The translations under genes were made by a program, and so were the position numbers. Of a stretch of DNA of 64,000 nt, positions 50,966 through 60,145 are shown one piece after another. The notes under the pieces are model-generated. The model made no database searches and was not told the origin of the DNA. It saw nothing but the letters and a program-made list of their open reading frames with translations. Within the stretch, counting starts at the first letter, position 1. Every line of letters begins with the position of its first letter. This stretch comes from Streptosporangium sp. NBC_01755. GTDB taxonomy: Bacteria; Actinomycetota; Actinomycetes; Streptosporangiales; Streptosporangiaceae. The DNA is taken from positions 248,001 to 312,000 of the forward strand of contig NZ_CP109131.1 in NCBI RefSeq assembly GCF_035917995.1, written 5' to 3'.

Positions 50966-52206
50966 GGAACCTCCGCCACTATGACCGTCGGCCCTCCGAC
51001 GGGTGAATCAACGGCCAGTTCGCCGTCGACCGCCTTCAGGCGGTCGCCGAGACCGGACAGGCCATGCCCTTTGGCGACGTGTGCGCCGCCGACCCCATCA
51101 TCCCCGATTGTCAGCATCAGGAAGTCACCCGTTCTGGTCAGCGTCACGGTGCAGATCGTGGCATGGCTGTGCTTGGCGACGTTGGTGAGGGACTCGGCGA
51201 CGACGAAGTAGACGCTGTTCTCCACCGCGGCCGAGAAGCGTCCCTCCACCTGGACGTCCAGCTCGACGGGGACGGTGCAGCGCCCGGCGAGCGCGGCGAG
51301 CGCGGGGGCCAGGCCGCGGTCGCTGAGGACCGGAGGGGCGATGCCGCGCGAGAGGGCACGCAGCTCGTCCAGCGTCTCGCGGGTCGAGGTGATGGCCTGG
51401 CTGAGCATCTGCTCGACTGCCGCCGGGTCGCGCCTGAGCTGGCGCTGTGCCCGTGACAGGTCCATGGCCAGGGAGACCAGGCGCTGCTGCGGCCCGTCAT
51501 GGATGTCGCGCTCCAGCCGGCGCAGCGCGTTGGCCTCGGCCGACACCGCGGCGGCCCGGCCCTCGGCCAGGTCGTCGATGCGGTCGTGCAGCTCGGCCAC
51601 GCCGGTCAGCATGGCCCTGCCGAGCCCGGCCTGGATGAGCGCGGCGCTCCGCACGACCGGCGTGAGGGTGATCGCGAACAGCACACCGATGACGGTGTTG
51701 ATGACCACCTCGACCCAGAGACTGCCGCCCAGGCCGAGGAGCGGGCCGAGCCCGCCGTTATTGCCGGGGATGGCGTAGATGATCCACCCGTAGAGCGGAT
51801 AGGTGAGGCCGAGGATCGTCCCGGCCCACCAGACCACCGCGAAGACGAAGGTCACGATGGAGATCGGGAAGGCCACGATGCCGTAGAGCAGGTCGAGCCA
51901 GGACTGGCCGCTGGTCAACGGATTGATCATCCTGCGGAACCATCCGGCGCCCTGTGGAGCGGGCCGGTACCTCGGCCTGGCGACGGGGCGGCCGAGCACC
52001 TCGGGCAGCCAGCGCCGCTCGACGTCCGCGAGGCCCCGGGCGACCAGGAGTGTCGTCGCGAGGATGGGCAGGCCCACGAACACCACAGCCAAGCCTGTCC
52101 CGGCGGAGAAACCAGCCACCATGATGACGAACCAGATGATGGAGAGGGGAAAGCCCACGAGCAGGTAGCGGGTGTCGGCGCCGATGCGGCTCAGGAGGGT
52201 TCTCAT
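50956..52206 (-). CDS. NarL-type sensor histidine kinase
   Basis: This 416-residue membrane kinase has two hydrophobic hairpins in a duplicated sensor-like N-terminal half (SIIWFVIMVAGFSAGTGLAV and LLYGIVAFPISIVTFVFAVV). These are the actinobacterial DUF-type sensor without an extracytoplasmic domain. The HisKA_3 box RRLERDIHDGPQQRLVSLAM carries the phospho-His. The HATPase shows NVAKHSHAT and DDGVGGAHVAKGHGLSGLGD. ATG 52206 is chosen; an extension to 52278 is unsupported. It is the first gene of the two-gene operon with the response regulator. Confidence 0.93.
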   Translation of the reverse strand: MRTLLSRIGADTRYLLVGFPLSIIWFVIMVAGFSAGTGLAVVFVGLPILATTLLVARGLADVERRWLPEVLGRPVARPRYRPAPQGAGWFRRMINPLTSGQSWLDLLYGIVAFPISIVTFVFAVVWWAGTILGLTYPLYGWIIYAIPGNNGGLGPLLGLGGSLWVEVVINTVIGVLFAITLTPVVRSAALIQAGLGRAMLTGVAELHDRIDDLAEGRAAAVSAEANALRRLERDIHDGPQQRLVSLAMDLSRAQRQLRRDPAAVEQMLSQAITSTRETLDELRALSRGIAPPVLSDRGLAPALAALAGRCTVPVELDVQVEGRFSAAVENSVYFVVAESLTNVAKHSHATICTVTLTRTGDFLMLTIGDDGVGGAHVAKGHGLSGLGDRLKAVDGELAVDSPVGGPTVIVAEVPCG

Positions 52207-52384
52207 ACCGCCAACGCTATGAGTACCGGCTGCGGCAATCGACCCTGCGCACCTGCTTGTCGGGGGTGGGGCCAGCACTACCCCCGGGGGTGAGGGGATC
52301 CGGCGAGAAGAGTGCCGCGTACGTCACTGCGCCGCCGGGGTCCCGGCGGGAGGCTTTTCACACAGCCTTTCCCGAGGTTTCCAC

Positions 52385-53767
52385 TTGCCCTCCCCGAGAA
52401 TCGAGACCCCCTTGACCGCCGTGATCCCCAGTCCGGCAACGCGTCCGATAACCCCTGTGACACCGGCGTCCGCCGGTCGCGACCCGTTCATCGACGTGCT
52501 CCGTGTGTTCGGCATGGCCCTGGTGGTGCTCCAGCACTGGAGCATGCCGGTGCTCTCCTTCAGCGACGGCCGGATCACCATGGGCAACGCGCTGGCCGCC
52601 GGAAGCGGCTGGATGCTCACGTGGATCAGCCAGGTGATGCCGCTGGTGTTCTTCGCCGGGGGTGCGGCGGGCGCGATCAGTAGCCGCGCCGCAGTGCGGC
52701 GCGGTGACAGCGCTCCCGCGTGGCTTGCGACGCGCCTGCGCCGCCTGGCCTGGCCGGTGGTGCCGCTGGCGGCGGTCTGGCTGCCCCTCCCCCACCTGCT
52801 CCTGACGCTCGGCATGCCGGAGCAACCGGTCATGACCGCCTCGCGGCTGGCCGGGCAGCTGCTCTGGTTTTTGGCGATCTACCTTGTCACGGTGGCGCTG
52901 ACCCCGTCGATGCTCAGGCTCAACATGGCGTACGGCTGGCGGGTGCCGGTCGCGCTGGCGGCGGGGGCGGTGGCGGTGGACATCCTGCGCTTCACCAGCG
53001 GCCTGGACGTCGCCGGTTTTCCCAACATCGTGCTGGTCTGGCTGGCGGTGCACCAACTCGGCTTCCTGTACGCCGACGGACGGCTGGGCCGCCCCTGGAT
53101 CCTGGCGTCGGCCGGGTACGGTCTGGCCACGGCACTGGTGACCTTCGGCCCCTATCCACTCAGCATGATCGGGATGCCGGGCGCCCCCGTCTCCAACATG
53201 GCACCGCCCACGCTCGCGCTGCTCTCGGTCGGGGTCGGCCAGATCGGGCTGGCGCTGGCACTGCGCCGCTGGATCGTCTCCTTCGCGGGGTGGCCCGGGG
53301 TGTCGAGGGCGCTCGGCTGGGCCGGCAGCCGGATGACGACCCTCTACCTGTGGCACATGAGCGCGCTGTTCGTCATCGTCTCGATGGTCGTGGTGGGTCT
53401 GGGAGTCTCCACTCCCGAGCCGGGCACCTCGGCCTGGCTGTCGGGCTGGCCGCACTGGCTGCTCATGCTCATCCTGGCGATGTGGCCGCTGCTGCGGGGC
53501 CTCGCGCGGTTCGAGACTCCCCCCGCGGGCAGACCGTACACCGGGGGGACGGCCAGGGTCGTCGTGGCCACCGTGCTGGTTGGGCTGGGTCTGCTCACGC
53601 TCACGGCGATCGGCTTCGTCCCGGGGACGGCTCCCCTGCTCGGGGCGGGCGCGATCGTGGCGGGCCTGGCGCTCACCGGTCCGTCCTTTCGCACCTCACC
53701 CGCCTCACGGACGAGCATTCCCGGACCGCGTCCGGCCTCGGATCACCGGCACCCGCGGCGCGTCTGA
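52385..53767 (+). CDS. Acyltransferase 3 (membrane O-acyltransferase-like)
   Basis: This 460-residue integral membrane acyltransferase of the Acyl_transf_3 family starts FIDVLRVFGMALVVLQHWSM, with the active-site-proximal histidine of the family (R...F...VLQHW). Ten or so helices follow. The family transfers acetyl or other acyl groups to sugars, lipids or antibiotics, usually on the cell surface. The annotated frame opens at TTG 52385; nearby TTG/GTG codons before FIDV are also possible and no strong ribosome site decides it. It stands alone between the two-component operon and the helicase gene. Confidence 0.85.
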   Translation: MPSPRIETPLTAVIPSPATRPITPVTPASAGRDPFIDVLRVFGMALVVLQHWSMPVLSFSDGRITMGNALAAGSGWMLTWISQVMPLVFFAGGAAGAISSRAAVRRGDSAPAWLATRLRRLAWPVVPLAAVWLPLPHLLLTLGMPEQPVMTASRLAGQLLWFLAIYLVTVALTPSMLRLNMAYGWRVPVALAAGAVAVDILRFTSGLDVAGFPNIVLVWLAVHQLGFLYADGRLGRPWILASAGYGLATALVTFGPYPLSMIGMPGAPVSNMAPPTLALLSVGVGQIGLALALRRWIVSFAGWPGVSRALGWAGSRMTTLYLWHMSALFVIVSMVVVGLGVSTPEPGTSAWLSGWPHWLLMLILAMWPLLRGLARFETPPAGRPYTGGTARVVVATVLVGLGLLTLTAIGFVPGTAPLLGAGAIVAGLALTGPSFRTSPASRTSIPGPRPASDHRHPRRV

Positions 53768-53939
53768 CGGTTCCGGCACGCTCACCGCACACCCCACTCG
53801 ACGCTAAGTCCTTTTAGTAGCTGTTTATACCAAAAAAAGCGATCATAACTACATAATGTTACACGTTTTACACAAAATGTAATGCGATCCATTGCCGCCA
53901 CCGGTTCGACCACCACAAGTTCTTCGGCAGTATTGGACT
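53768..53939 (+). promoter_or_regulatory. AT-rich upstream region of the Ski2-like helicase gene
   Basis: About 100 bases (53810-53885) are strikingly AT-rich (CTTTTAGTAGCTGTTTATAC, CATAATGTTACACGTTTTAC). They contrast with both neighbours and probably hold the promoter. Repeats of TTTACAC/TTACACG are visible. Confidence 0.4.
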
Positions 53940-56432
53940 GTGAGCCTTGTAGACCGCCTGCCAGAAGAGATCGACGCCGATCCCGATGCCATCTTCGACG
54001 CCTTCGTCGAATGGAACTCCGAGCGAGGGCTGACCCTCTACCCCGCGCAGGAGGAGGCTCTGATCGAGGTGGTCTCGGGAAACAACCTGATCCTGGCCAC
54101 CCCCACCGGCTCGGGCAAGAGCCTGGTCGCCGCCGGAGCCCACTTCACCGCGCTGACCAAGGACATCCGCACCTTCTACACCGCCCCGATCAAGGCACTG
54201 GTGTCCGAGAAGTTCTTCGACCTCTGCGCGGTCTTCGGCACCGAGAACGTCGGCATGATGACCGGCGACGCGAGCGTGAACCCCGGGGCACCGATCATCT
54301 GCTGCACCGCGGAGATCCTCGCCAACGTCGCGCTGCGCGACGGCGCCCAGGCCGATATCGGCCAGGTGGTGATGGACGAGTTCCACTTCTACTCCGAGCC
54401 CGACCGCGGCTGGGCCTGGCAGGTACCGCTCCTGGAGCTACCGAACGTCCAGTTCATCCTGATGTCGGCGACGCTGGGCGACGTCACCAGGTTCGAGGAG
54501 GACCTCACCCGGCGCACCGGCAGGCCCACCGCGGTGGTGAAGAACGCCGAGCGCCCGGTCCCGCTGGTCTACTCCTACCGGATGACCCCCCTCCACGAGA
54601 CGCTGGAGGAGATGCTCACCACCAACCAGTACCCGGTCTACGTCGTCCACTTCACCCAGGCCTCGGCCATGGAGCGGGCACAGGCACTGATGAGCATCAA
54701 CATGTCGACCAAGGCCGAGAAGGAGGCGATCGCCTCCATGATCGGCAACTTCCGGTTCACCACCCGGTTCGGCAAGGCGCTCTCCCGCCTGGTGCGGCAC
54801 GGCATCGGCGTGCACCACGCCGGGATGCTCCCGAAGTACCGCCGCCTGGTGGAGCGGCTCGCCCAGGCGGGCCTGCTGAAGGTCATCTGCGGCACCGACA
54901 CGCTCGGCGTCGGCGTCAACGTCCCGATCAGGACCGTGCTCTTCACCGCGCTGTCGAAGTACGACGGCAACAGGGTGCGGCGGCTGCGTGCCCGCGAGTT
55001 CCACCAGATCGCCGGACGGGCCGGGCGGGCCGGATTCGACACCATCGGCTACGTCGTCTGCCAGGCCCCCGACCACGTGGTGGAGAACGAGAAGGCACTC
55101 GCCAAGATCGGCGACGACCCCAAGCGGCGGCGCGGGTTCGCCCGTAAGAAGCCGCCGGAGGGGTTTGTCGGCTGGAGCGAGGAGACCTTCGAGAAGCTGC
55201 AGAGCGCCGAGCCGGAGCCGCTGAACTCCCGGTTCAAGGTCAGCAACGCCATGCTCCTCGCGGTGATCAACCGGCCCGGCGACTGCTACACGGCCATGCG
55301 CCACCTGCTCACCGACAACCACGAGGATCGCAAGTGGCAGCGGCGGCACATCAGCCAGGCCATCGCGATCTACCGGTCACTGCTGGCCGGAGGCGTGGTG
55401 GAGAAGCTGGAGGAGCCCGACGAGCACGGCCGGATGGCCCGCCTGACCGTCGACCTGCAGGAGGACTTCGCGCTGAACCAGGCGCTCTCCACCTTCGCGC
55501 TGGCCACCCTCGAACTGCTCGACATCGAGGCGCCGAACTACGCCCTGGACATGGTCTCGATCATCGAGTCGATTCTCGACGACCCCCGCCAGATCCTGTC
55601 CGCGCAGCTCAACAAGGCGCGCGGCGAGGCGGTGGCGCAGATGAAGGCCGACGGCATCGAGTACGAGGAGCGGATGGAGCTCCTCAACGAGGTCACCTAT
55701 CCGATGCCGCTGGCCGACATGCTGCTGGGCGCGTACGAGACCTACCGGCGCGGCCACCCCTGGGTGGGCGACTACACGGTCAGCCCCAAGAGCGTCATCC
55801 GCGACATGTACGAGCGGGCGATGACCTTCGCCGACTACGTGCAGTTCTACGAGCTGACCCGGTCCGAGGGCACGGTCCTCCGCTACCTCGCCGACGCCTA
55901 CCGCACCCTGTCGCGGACCATCCCCGAGCATCTCAAGACCGAGGACCTGGTCGACCTCATCGAGTGGCTCGGCGAGCTGGTCCGCCAGGTCGACTCCAGC
56001 CTCCTGGACGAGTGGGAGCAGCTGCAGAACCCGACCGGGGAACTGGAGGCGCCCTCCCTGGAGGAGAGCACCAAGCCGGTCACCGCCAACACCCGCGCGT
56101 TCCGCGTGCTGGTCCGCAACGCGATGTTCCGCCTGATCGAGCTGACCGCTCTGGAGAACGAGCAGGAGCTGGAGCAGCTGGCCCCCGACGTCGACTGGGG
56201 CGCCGCGCTCGACGCCTACTACGCCGACCACGAGGAGGTCGGCACCGGCCCGGACGCCCGGGGTCCCGGCCTGCTCCGCATCGAGGAGGAGAAGGAGTTC
56301 TGGCGGGTCCGCCAGGTCGTCTCCGACCCGGCCGGCGACGGCGACTGGGGCATCGACGCCCAGGTCGACCTGGCCTCCTCCGACGAGGAGGGCCGCGCCG
56401 TGGTCCACGTCATCGGCCTGAACCGCCTCTGA
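53940..56432 (+). CDS. Ski2-like DEAD/DEAH RNA helicase with DUF3516 C-terminal domain
   Basis: This 830-residue ATP-dependent helicase has Walker A ATPTGSGKSLVAAG, the DExH-type box VMDEFHFY, motif III MSATLGDVTRF and motif VI FHQIAGRAGRAGFD. A Ski2-like core is followed by a C-terminal actinobacterial DUF3516 helical domain to the end. Family members occur throughout actinobacteria and may unwind RNA during turnover, but their substrate is not established. GTG 53940 begins VSLVDRLPEEIDADPDAIFD, which matches the family start; the open frame to 53892 is unsupported. It is followed 116 bases later by the DUF2087 gene. Confidence 0.93.
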   Translation: MSLVDRLPEEIDADPDAIFDAFVEWNSERGLTLYPAQEEALIEVVSGNNLILATPTGSGKSLVAAGAHFTALTKDIRTFYTAPIKALVSEKFFDLCAVFGTENVGMMTGDASVNPGAPIICCTAEILANVALRDGAQADIGQVVMDEFHFYSEPDRGWAWQVPLLELPNVQFILMSATLGDVTRFEEDLTRRTGRPTAVVKNAERPVPLVYSYRMTPLHETLEEMLTTNQYPVYVVHFTQASAMERAQALMSINMSTKAEKEAIASMIGNFRFTTRFGKALSRLVRHGIGVHHAGMLPKYRRLVERLAQAGLLKVICGTDTLGVGVNVPIRTVLFTALSKYDGNRVRRLRAREFHQIAGRAGRAGFDTIGYVVCQAPDHVVENEKALAKIGDDPKRRRGFARKKPPEGFVGWSEETFEKLQSAEPEPLNSRFKVSNAMLLAVINRPGDCYTAMRHLLTDNHEDRKWQRRHISQAIAIYRSLLAGGVVEKLEEPDEHGRMARLTVDLQEDFALNQALSTFALATLELLDIEAPNYALDMVSIIESILDDPRQILSAQLNKARGEAVAQMKADGIEYEERMELLNEVTYPMPLADMLLGAYETYRRGHPWVGDYTVSPKSVIRDMYERAMTFADYVQFYELTRSEGTVLRYLADAYRTLSRTIPEHLKTEDLVDLIEWLGELVRQVDSSLLDEWEQLQNPTGELEAPSLEESTKPVTANTRAFRVLVRNAMFRLIELTALENEQELEQLAPDVDWGAALDAYYADHEEVGTGPDARGPGLLRIEEEKEFWRVRQVVSDPAGDGDWGIDAQVDLASSDEEGRAVVHVIGLNRL

Positions 56433-56548
56433 CCGCCCCGACAGGGGTCCGCCACTCGCCGTACTCGTTCAGTGTGGCGGGGAATTCCCCCGCTCCCCGA
56501 TTGTCCGTGAGCACGGAAACACCGGGCTCGACCGACGAGAATGGCGGG

Positions 56549-57067
56549 ATGAGCGACGAAGCGATCAGGCAGGTGCTCGGCCTGCTCTACCAGGAGGACA
56601 CGCTGCGGGTGCTGGCGACTCTGGCACTGGGCGGCAAGCCAGAGGAGGAGTCCGGCCTCGACAGGGAGGCGGTCAGGCGCGCGCTGGACCGCCTGGAACG
56701 CGGCGGGCTCGCCGTGCGGGGGGAGGGCGGCGAGTGGCAGGTGCGGCGCGAGCGGTTCCGCGAGCTGCTGCACACCACGGCCAAGCCCGCGCCCGCGGTC
56801 TCCGCCGAGGAGAAGGTGCTGCGCTCCTTCCTCGTCGAGGGGCGGCTGCGGGCGATCCCCAGCAAGCGGGACAAACAGCTGGTCGTGCTCGACTACGTGG
56901 TCCAGGTCTTCGAGCCGGGGGTCCGCTACCCGGAGAAGGAGGTCAACGTCGCGCTGCGCGCCTTCCACGACGACCACGCGGCACTGCGCCGTTACCTGGT
57001 CGACGAGGGCATGCTCAGCAGGGAGAACAACCTCTACTGGCGCAGCGGCGGCTCCGTCGAGGCCTGA
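56549..57067 (+). CDS. DUF2087 winged-helix-like protein
   Basis: This 172-residue protein has an N-terminal helical part (AIRQVLGLLYQEDTLRVLAT) and a winged-helix segment. A DUF2087 domain follows, recognised by RLRAIPSKRDKQLVVLDYVV, then YPEKEVNVALRAFHDDHAAL and RRYLVDEGMLSREN. DUF2087 proteins are presumed transcription factors. ATG 56549 follows GGCGGG. The 3' end abuts a TAXI remnant on the opposite strand. Confidence 0.88.
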   Translation: MSDEAIRQVLGLLYQEDTLRVLATLALGGKPEEESGLDREAVRRALDRLERGGLAVRGEGGEWQVRRERFRELLHTTAKPAPAVSAEEKVLRSFLVEGRLRAIPSKRDKQLVVLDYVVQVFEPGVRYPEKEVNVALRAFHDDHAALRRYLVDEGMLSRENNLYWRSGGSVEA

Positions 57068-57068
57068 A

Positions 57069-57260
57069 TCAGCCGTAGTACTTCCGCGCGCCGTCGTGCA
57101 GGGGCAGCGGCTCGGTCTTCCGCGCATTGTCGCGGCTGATCTCCCTGGCCACGGGGTGGATCTTCTCCAGCTCCGCTCCGCGCTCGAAGAGCAGCCTCGT
57201 CAGGCTCTCCACCAGGGCGGGGTCCATCTTCTCGGTCACCACGAGCAGGTCAGCCGCCCG
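57069..57260 (-). pseudogene. C-terminal remnant of a TAXI-family TRAP solute-binding protein
   Basis: The minus strand ends at 57069 with ADLLVVTEKMDPALVESLTR, then LFERGAELEKIHPVAREISR and LPLHDGARKYYG. That is the last 60 residues of TAXI-type TRAP periplasmic receptors (family PLHPGA.RYY.E). It lies directly downstream of dusB and overlaps its 3' end. Everything before the last helix pair is missing. Confidence 0.65.
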
Positions 57261-58371
57261 GGGTGTCGGTCTCGGCGTCGGCGCAGGGGACCGCGAGGTC
57301 GTACGGGTCGTCGAGCCAGCCGGCGGGCAGGTGAACGCGGTCACGCGGGTTGGTCTTGCCCCGGGGGACGTCCACGCCTTCGGGCCAGGGTTGGGCGGCG
57401 TCGAGCTCGGCGAGACCCTCTCGCAGACCGGCGAGGGTCTCGGAGGTGGCCAGGCGACGGCGGAGGGCCGAGCCGACGGTGAAGCCCTTGAGATACCAGC
57501 TGACGTGCTTGCGGAAGTCGGCCACGGCGTGCGGCTCGCTCTCGAAGCACTCGGCCAGCAGGGTGGCGTGCCGGTCCATGGTCGCGGCGACCTCGCCCAG
57601 CAGGGGGCGGCGCCGCTCGTCGCCGCCCTCGCACATGGCGGCCAGGTCGGCGAAGAGCCACGGGCGCCCCAGGCAGCCCCGGCCCACGACGACGCCGTCG
57701 CATCCGGTCGCGTCCATCATGCGGCGCGCGTCGTCGGCGCTCCAGATGTCGCCGTTGCCGAGCACCGGGATCTCCGGAACGCTCTCCTTGAGCCGCGCGA
57801 TCGCCTCCCAGTCGGCGGTCCCGCCGTAGTGCTGGATCGCGGTGCGGCCGTGCAGCGCGATCGCGGAGACGCCCTCCTCCACGGCGATCCGACCGGCGTC
57901 CAGATAGGTCAGGTGGTCGTCGTCTATGCCCTTGCGCATCTTCATGGTCACCGGCAGCGTCCCGGCGTTGCGCACCGCCTCGCGCAGGATCGCCCGGAGC
58001 AGGTTCCGCTTGTACGGCAGGGCGGAACCACCGCCTTTGCGGGTCACCTTGGGCACCGGGCAGCCGAAGTTGAGATCGACGTGGTCGGCCAGGCCCTCCT
58101 CCGCGATCATGCGGACGGCCCTGCCGACCGTCACCGGATCGATCCCGTAGAGCTGGACGCTCCGGGGACGCTCGTCGGACTCGAACCGGATCATCTTGAA
58201 CGTCTTGGGGTTGCGCTCCACCAGCGCCCGCGTTGTGATCATTTCACAGACGAACAGACCGCCGCCCTGCTCCCGGCAGAGCGCGCGGAACGCCGTGTTG
58301 GTGATACCGGCCATCGGGGCGAGGACGACCGGCGGCCATACCTCCAGCGATCCCAGTTTCAACGACTCCAC
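57250..58371 (-). CDS. dusB: tRNA-dihydrouridine synthase
   Basis: This 373-residue FMN-dependent enzyme reduces specific uridines in tRNA D-loops. It shows the TIM-barrel flavin start PVVLAPMAGITNTAFRALCR, the catalytic loop VDLNFGCPVPKVTRKGGGSA (Cys is the general acid) and IALHGRTAIQHYGGTADWEA. The GNGDIWSADDARRMM and DGVVVGRGCLGRPWLF phosphate sites are also present. GTG 58371 is the probable start, ahead of MESLKLGSLEVWPPV. The C-terminus is a little longer than average and acidic. It is divergent from the ACT-domain gene. Confidence 0.94.
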   Translation of the reverse strand: MESLKLGSLEVWPPVVLAPMAGITNTAFRALCREQGGGLFVCEMITTRALVERNPKTFKMIRFESDERPRSVQLYGIDPVTVGRAVRMIAEEGLADHVDLNFGCPVPKVTRKGGGSALPYKRNLLRAILREAVRNAGTLPVTMKMRKGIDDDHLTYLDAGRIAVEEGVSAIALHGRTAIQHYGGTADWEAIARLKESVPEIPVLGNGDIWSADDARRMMDATGCDGVVVGRGCLGRPWLFADLAAMCEGGDERRRPLLGEVAATMDRHATLLAECFESEPHAVADFRKHVSWYLKGFTVGSALRRRLATSETLAGLREGLAELDAAQPWPEGVDVPRGKTNPRDRVHLPAGWLDDPYDLAVPCADAETDTPGG

Positions 58372-58461
58372 CTGGCTTTTCTACCGCACCGCGGCGAGCG
58401 GGACGAATCCTCGCTGGATATGGTGTCCCTGAGTAGTCAGACGTGACCTGGGAGGCCCCGG

Positions 58462-59115
58462 ATGCTCCTGCGACTGCGGATCGCACTGCCCGACCAGCCG
58501 GGCTCCCTGGGGAAGGTCACCCGTGTCCTCGGCGTCGCGGGCGCCGACATCACCCAGGTGGTCGTCCTGGAGCGCGGCGAGGGCCGGGCGCTGGACGACA
58601 TCACCGTCTACTGGCCCGACTCCGCTCCCAGACAGACCCTGATCGATGGGCTGGAGAGCGTGCCGGGGGTGACGATCGAGGGCGTCTGGAGCACGCGCGA
58701 GGCACCTGGCACCTACCCGGAGCTGGAGATCCTCAAATACATCACCACGGCGGGCGACCGCGCCCTGGCCACCCTGATCGACTCCATGCCCGTGCTGTTC
58801 AGCGCCGACTGGGCCGCGGCGGCGACCGAGAAGATCCCTCGCGCGACCGTCCACTCCAGCTGGCGCGCCCCCGAGCAGGTGCCCTTCCCCGACGAGACCC
58901 CCGCCCGGCCGACCGCCTTCACCCTCGACTCCGGCCTGCACGTGATCGTCGCCCCGCTGCCCCCGCTGGCCCTGACCTTCCTGCTGGCCCGCACCACCGG
59001 CCCCGCCTTCCACCGCATCGAGGTGCACCGCCTCACCCGCATCCTGGAGATCTTCCTCACCCTGCCCGCGGTGGAACGCGCCGTCGCCCGCCAGTTGCGC
59101 CATCCGGCCGACTGA
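58462..59115 (+). CDS. ACT-domain protein
   Basis: This 217-residue protein has an N-terminal ACT domain (LRLRIALPDQPGSLGKVTRV, GADITQVVVLERGEGRALDD), a ligand-binding fold for amino acids. A second half (LIDSMPVLFSADWAAAATEK to the end) matches the GAF-like C-terminus of actinobacterial amino-acid-binding ACT proteins of unknown function. It is probably an allosteric sensor rather than an enzyme. The start ATG follows GGAGG closely. It lies upstream of the tRNA cluster on the same strand. Confidence 0.9.
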   Translation: MLLRLRIALPDQPGSLGKVTRVLGVAGADITQVVVLERGEGRALDDITVYWPDSAPRQTLIDGLESVPGVTIEGVWSTREAPGTYPELEILKYITTAGDRALATLIDSMPVLFSADWAAAATEKIPRATVHSSWRAPEQVPFPDETPARPTAFTLDSGLHVIVAPLPPLALTFLLARTTGPAFHRIEVHRLTRILEIFLTLPAVERAVARQLRHPAD

Positions 59116-59162
59116 ACCGCCCGCTCAGCCGACGGGCGCCGGGCGGACGGCTGAACGCACGG

Positions 59163-59193
59163 TTACGCAACCGCGCGGAAAACCCGCTAGAGT
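59163..59193 (+). promoter_or_regulatory. Promoter of the tRNA-Gly/Cys/Val cluster
   Basis: A -10 hexamer TAGAGT at 59188-59193 and a -35-like TTACGC at 59163-59168, with a 19-base spacer, lie 40 bases upstream of the first tRNA. The spacing is slightly long, so the -35 call is tentative. Confidence 0.4.
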
Positions 59194-59232
59194 TCTCTCG
59201 TCGCCACCGGGAGCGAAACCCGGAGGAAACAC

Positions 59233-59304
59233 GCGGAAGTGGCTCAGTGGTAGAGCATCACCTTGCCAAGGTGAGGGTCGCGGGTTCGAATCCCGTCTTC
59301 CGCT
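59233..59304 (+). tRNA. tRNA-Gly (anticodon GCC)
   Basis: The acceptor stem GCGGAAG pairs with CTTCCGC, with discriminator T at 59304. The D-loop is GGCTCAGTGGTAGAGC, the anticodon loop CTTGCCAAG with GCC at 59265-59267, and the T-loop GGTTCGAATCC. CCA is not encoded. Confidence 0.97.
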
Positions 59305-59329
59305 CGAAGGGTCTTCGGGCTCTCACTCC

Positions 59330-59400
59330 GGTGGAGTGGCCGAGAGGCGAGGCAACGGCCTGCAAAGCCGTCTACACGGGTTCAAATCCCGTCTCCACCT
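59330..59400 (+). tRNA. tRNA-Cys (anticodon GCA)
   Basis: The acceptor GGTGGAG pairs with CTCCACC. The anticodon GCA is at 59362-59364 in CCTGCAAAG. The T-loop is GGTTCAAATCC. CCA is not encoded. Confidence 0.97.
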
Positions 59401-59417
59401 CTGGTCCTTCCCCATGC

Positions 59418-59492
59418 GGACGATTAGCTCAGCGGGAGAGCGCTTCCCTGACACGGAAGAGGTCACAGGTTCAATCCCTGTATCGTCCACCA
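59418..59492 (+). tRNA. tRNA-Val (anticodon GAC)
   Basis: The acceptor GGACGAT pairs with ATCGTCC. The anticodon GAC is at 59450-59452 in CCTGACACG. The T-loop is GGTTCAATCCC. The 3' CCA is encoded (59490-59492), unlike in the other two. Confidence 0.97.
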
Positions 59493-59504
59493 CGCTCCAT
59501 AGCA

Positions 59505-59523
59505 GACCAGGCCTGACCTGGTC
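59505..59523 (+). other. Small hairpin after tRNA-Val
   Basis: GACCAGG (59505-59511) pairs with CCTGGTC (59517-59523) around a 5-base loop. It may help processing of the tRNA transcript. Confidence 0.5.
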
Positions 59524-59535
59524 AAACAGGAGACA

Positions 59536-59574
59536 AAGCCCCAGCTCACGGCCTAGATCGTGAGTCTGGGGCTT
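59536..59574 (+). terminator. Intrinsic terminator of the tRNA cluster
   Basis: AAGCCCCAG-CTCACG pairs with CGTGAG-CTGGGGCTT with one bulge and an eight-base loop. CTTGTTGCTT follows. It is well formed and correctly placed after the three tRNAs. Confidence 0.88.
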
Positions 59575-60145
59575 CTTGTTGCTTCGGGTCATTCCCCGTC
59601 TTTGTCAGCACCGGTGCTGATGTTGTGCTGACCCGTGGCGGCTCACCAGAACGCCCCAAGATCCATCAACCTGAGAAGTTGCAGTGATCCATATCACCGC
59701 TCCATTTCAGTTGGTCACGCGATGCCTTCAGCGCCTCAAACCGCGCCGCGATCTGGTCGCTCCGGCACAGTCCCAAGGCTGTCGCGGCTCTGCTCTTAGA
59801 AGTCCTTCAGGGGGTCGCGTAGTGAACATCCAAGGTGTCCGTCGACCCATGGCATGCGCAGACTGGCTACCTCACTGGGGTGGAGACCCGTTCTGCATCG
59901 CGAGTTGCGGAAGCCTGCACTGCACCGTCTGTCATCCAATCCCCGAACCTTGGCCCTGTGTCCGTGCCCGTGTCGATGAACGGCTAGGGATCAAGCGACC
60001 CTCGGGCATACCCCCGATGCCCCGGGCGAGCACGATGTGCGCGAACTTCACGCCGTTCGCGTTCGCCCAGACGCCAAGCCGTTCGACGTCGTCGCTCGCG
60101 GCCACGGTCAGGTGGGTGTCGAGACGCCCGAGAACTCCGCGGCGG

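Larger units (their letters stand above)
59493..60145 (-). other. Gap between the tRNA cluster and the HEAT-repeat gene
   Basis: It holds the small hairpin and terminator listed separately. At about 59990-60120 on the minus strand it has a possible remnant: VAASDDVERLGVWANANGVK, FAHIVLARG. The wording resembles the ending of actinobacterial conserved proteins of unknown function (...W...G.KF.HIVLARG...), but no start or frame remains. The rest shows nothing. Confidence 0.35.
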
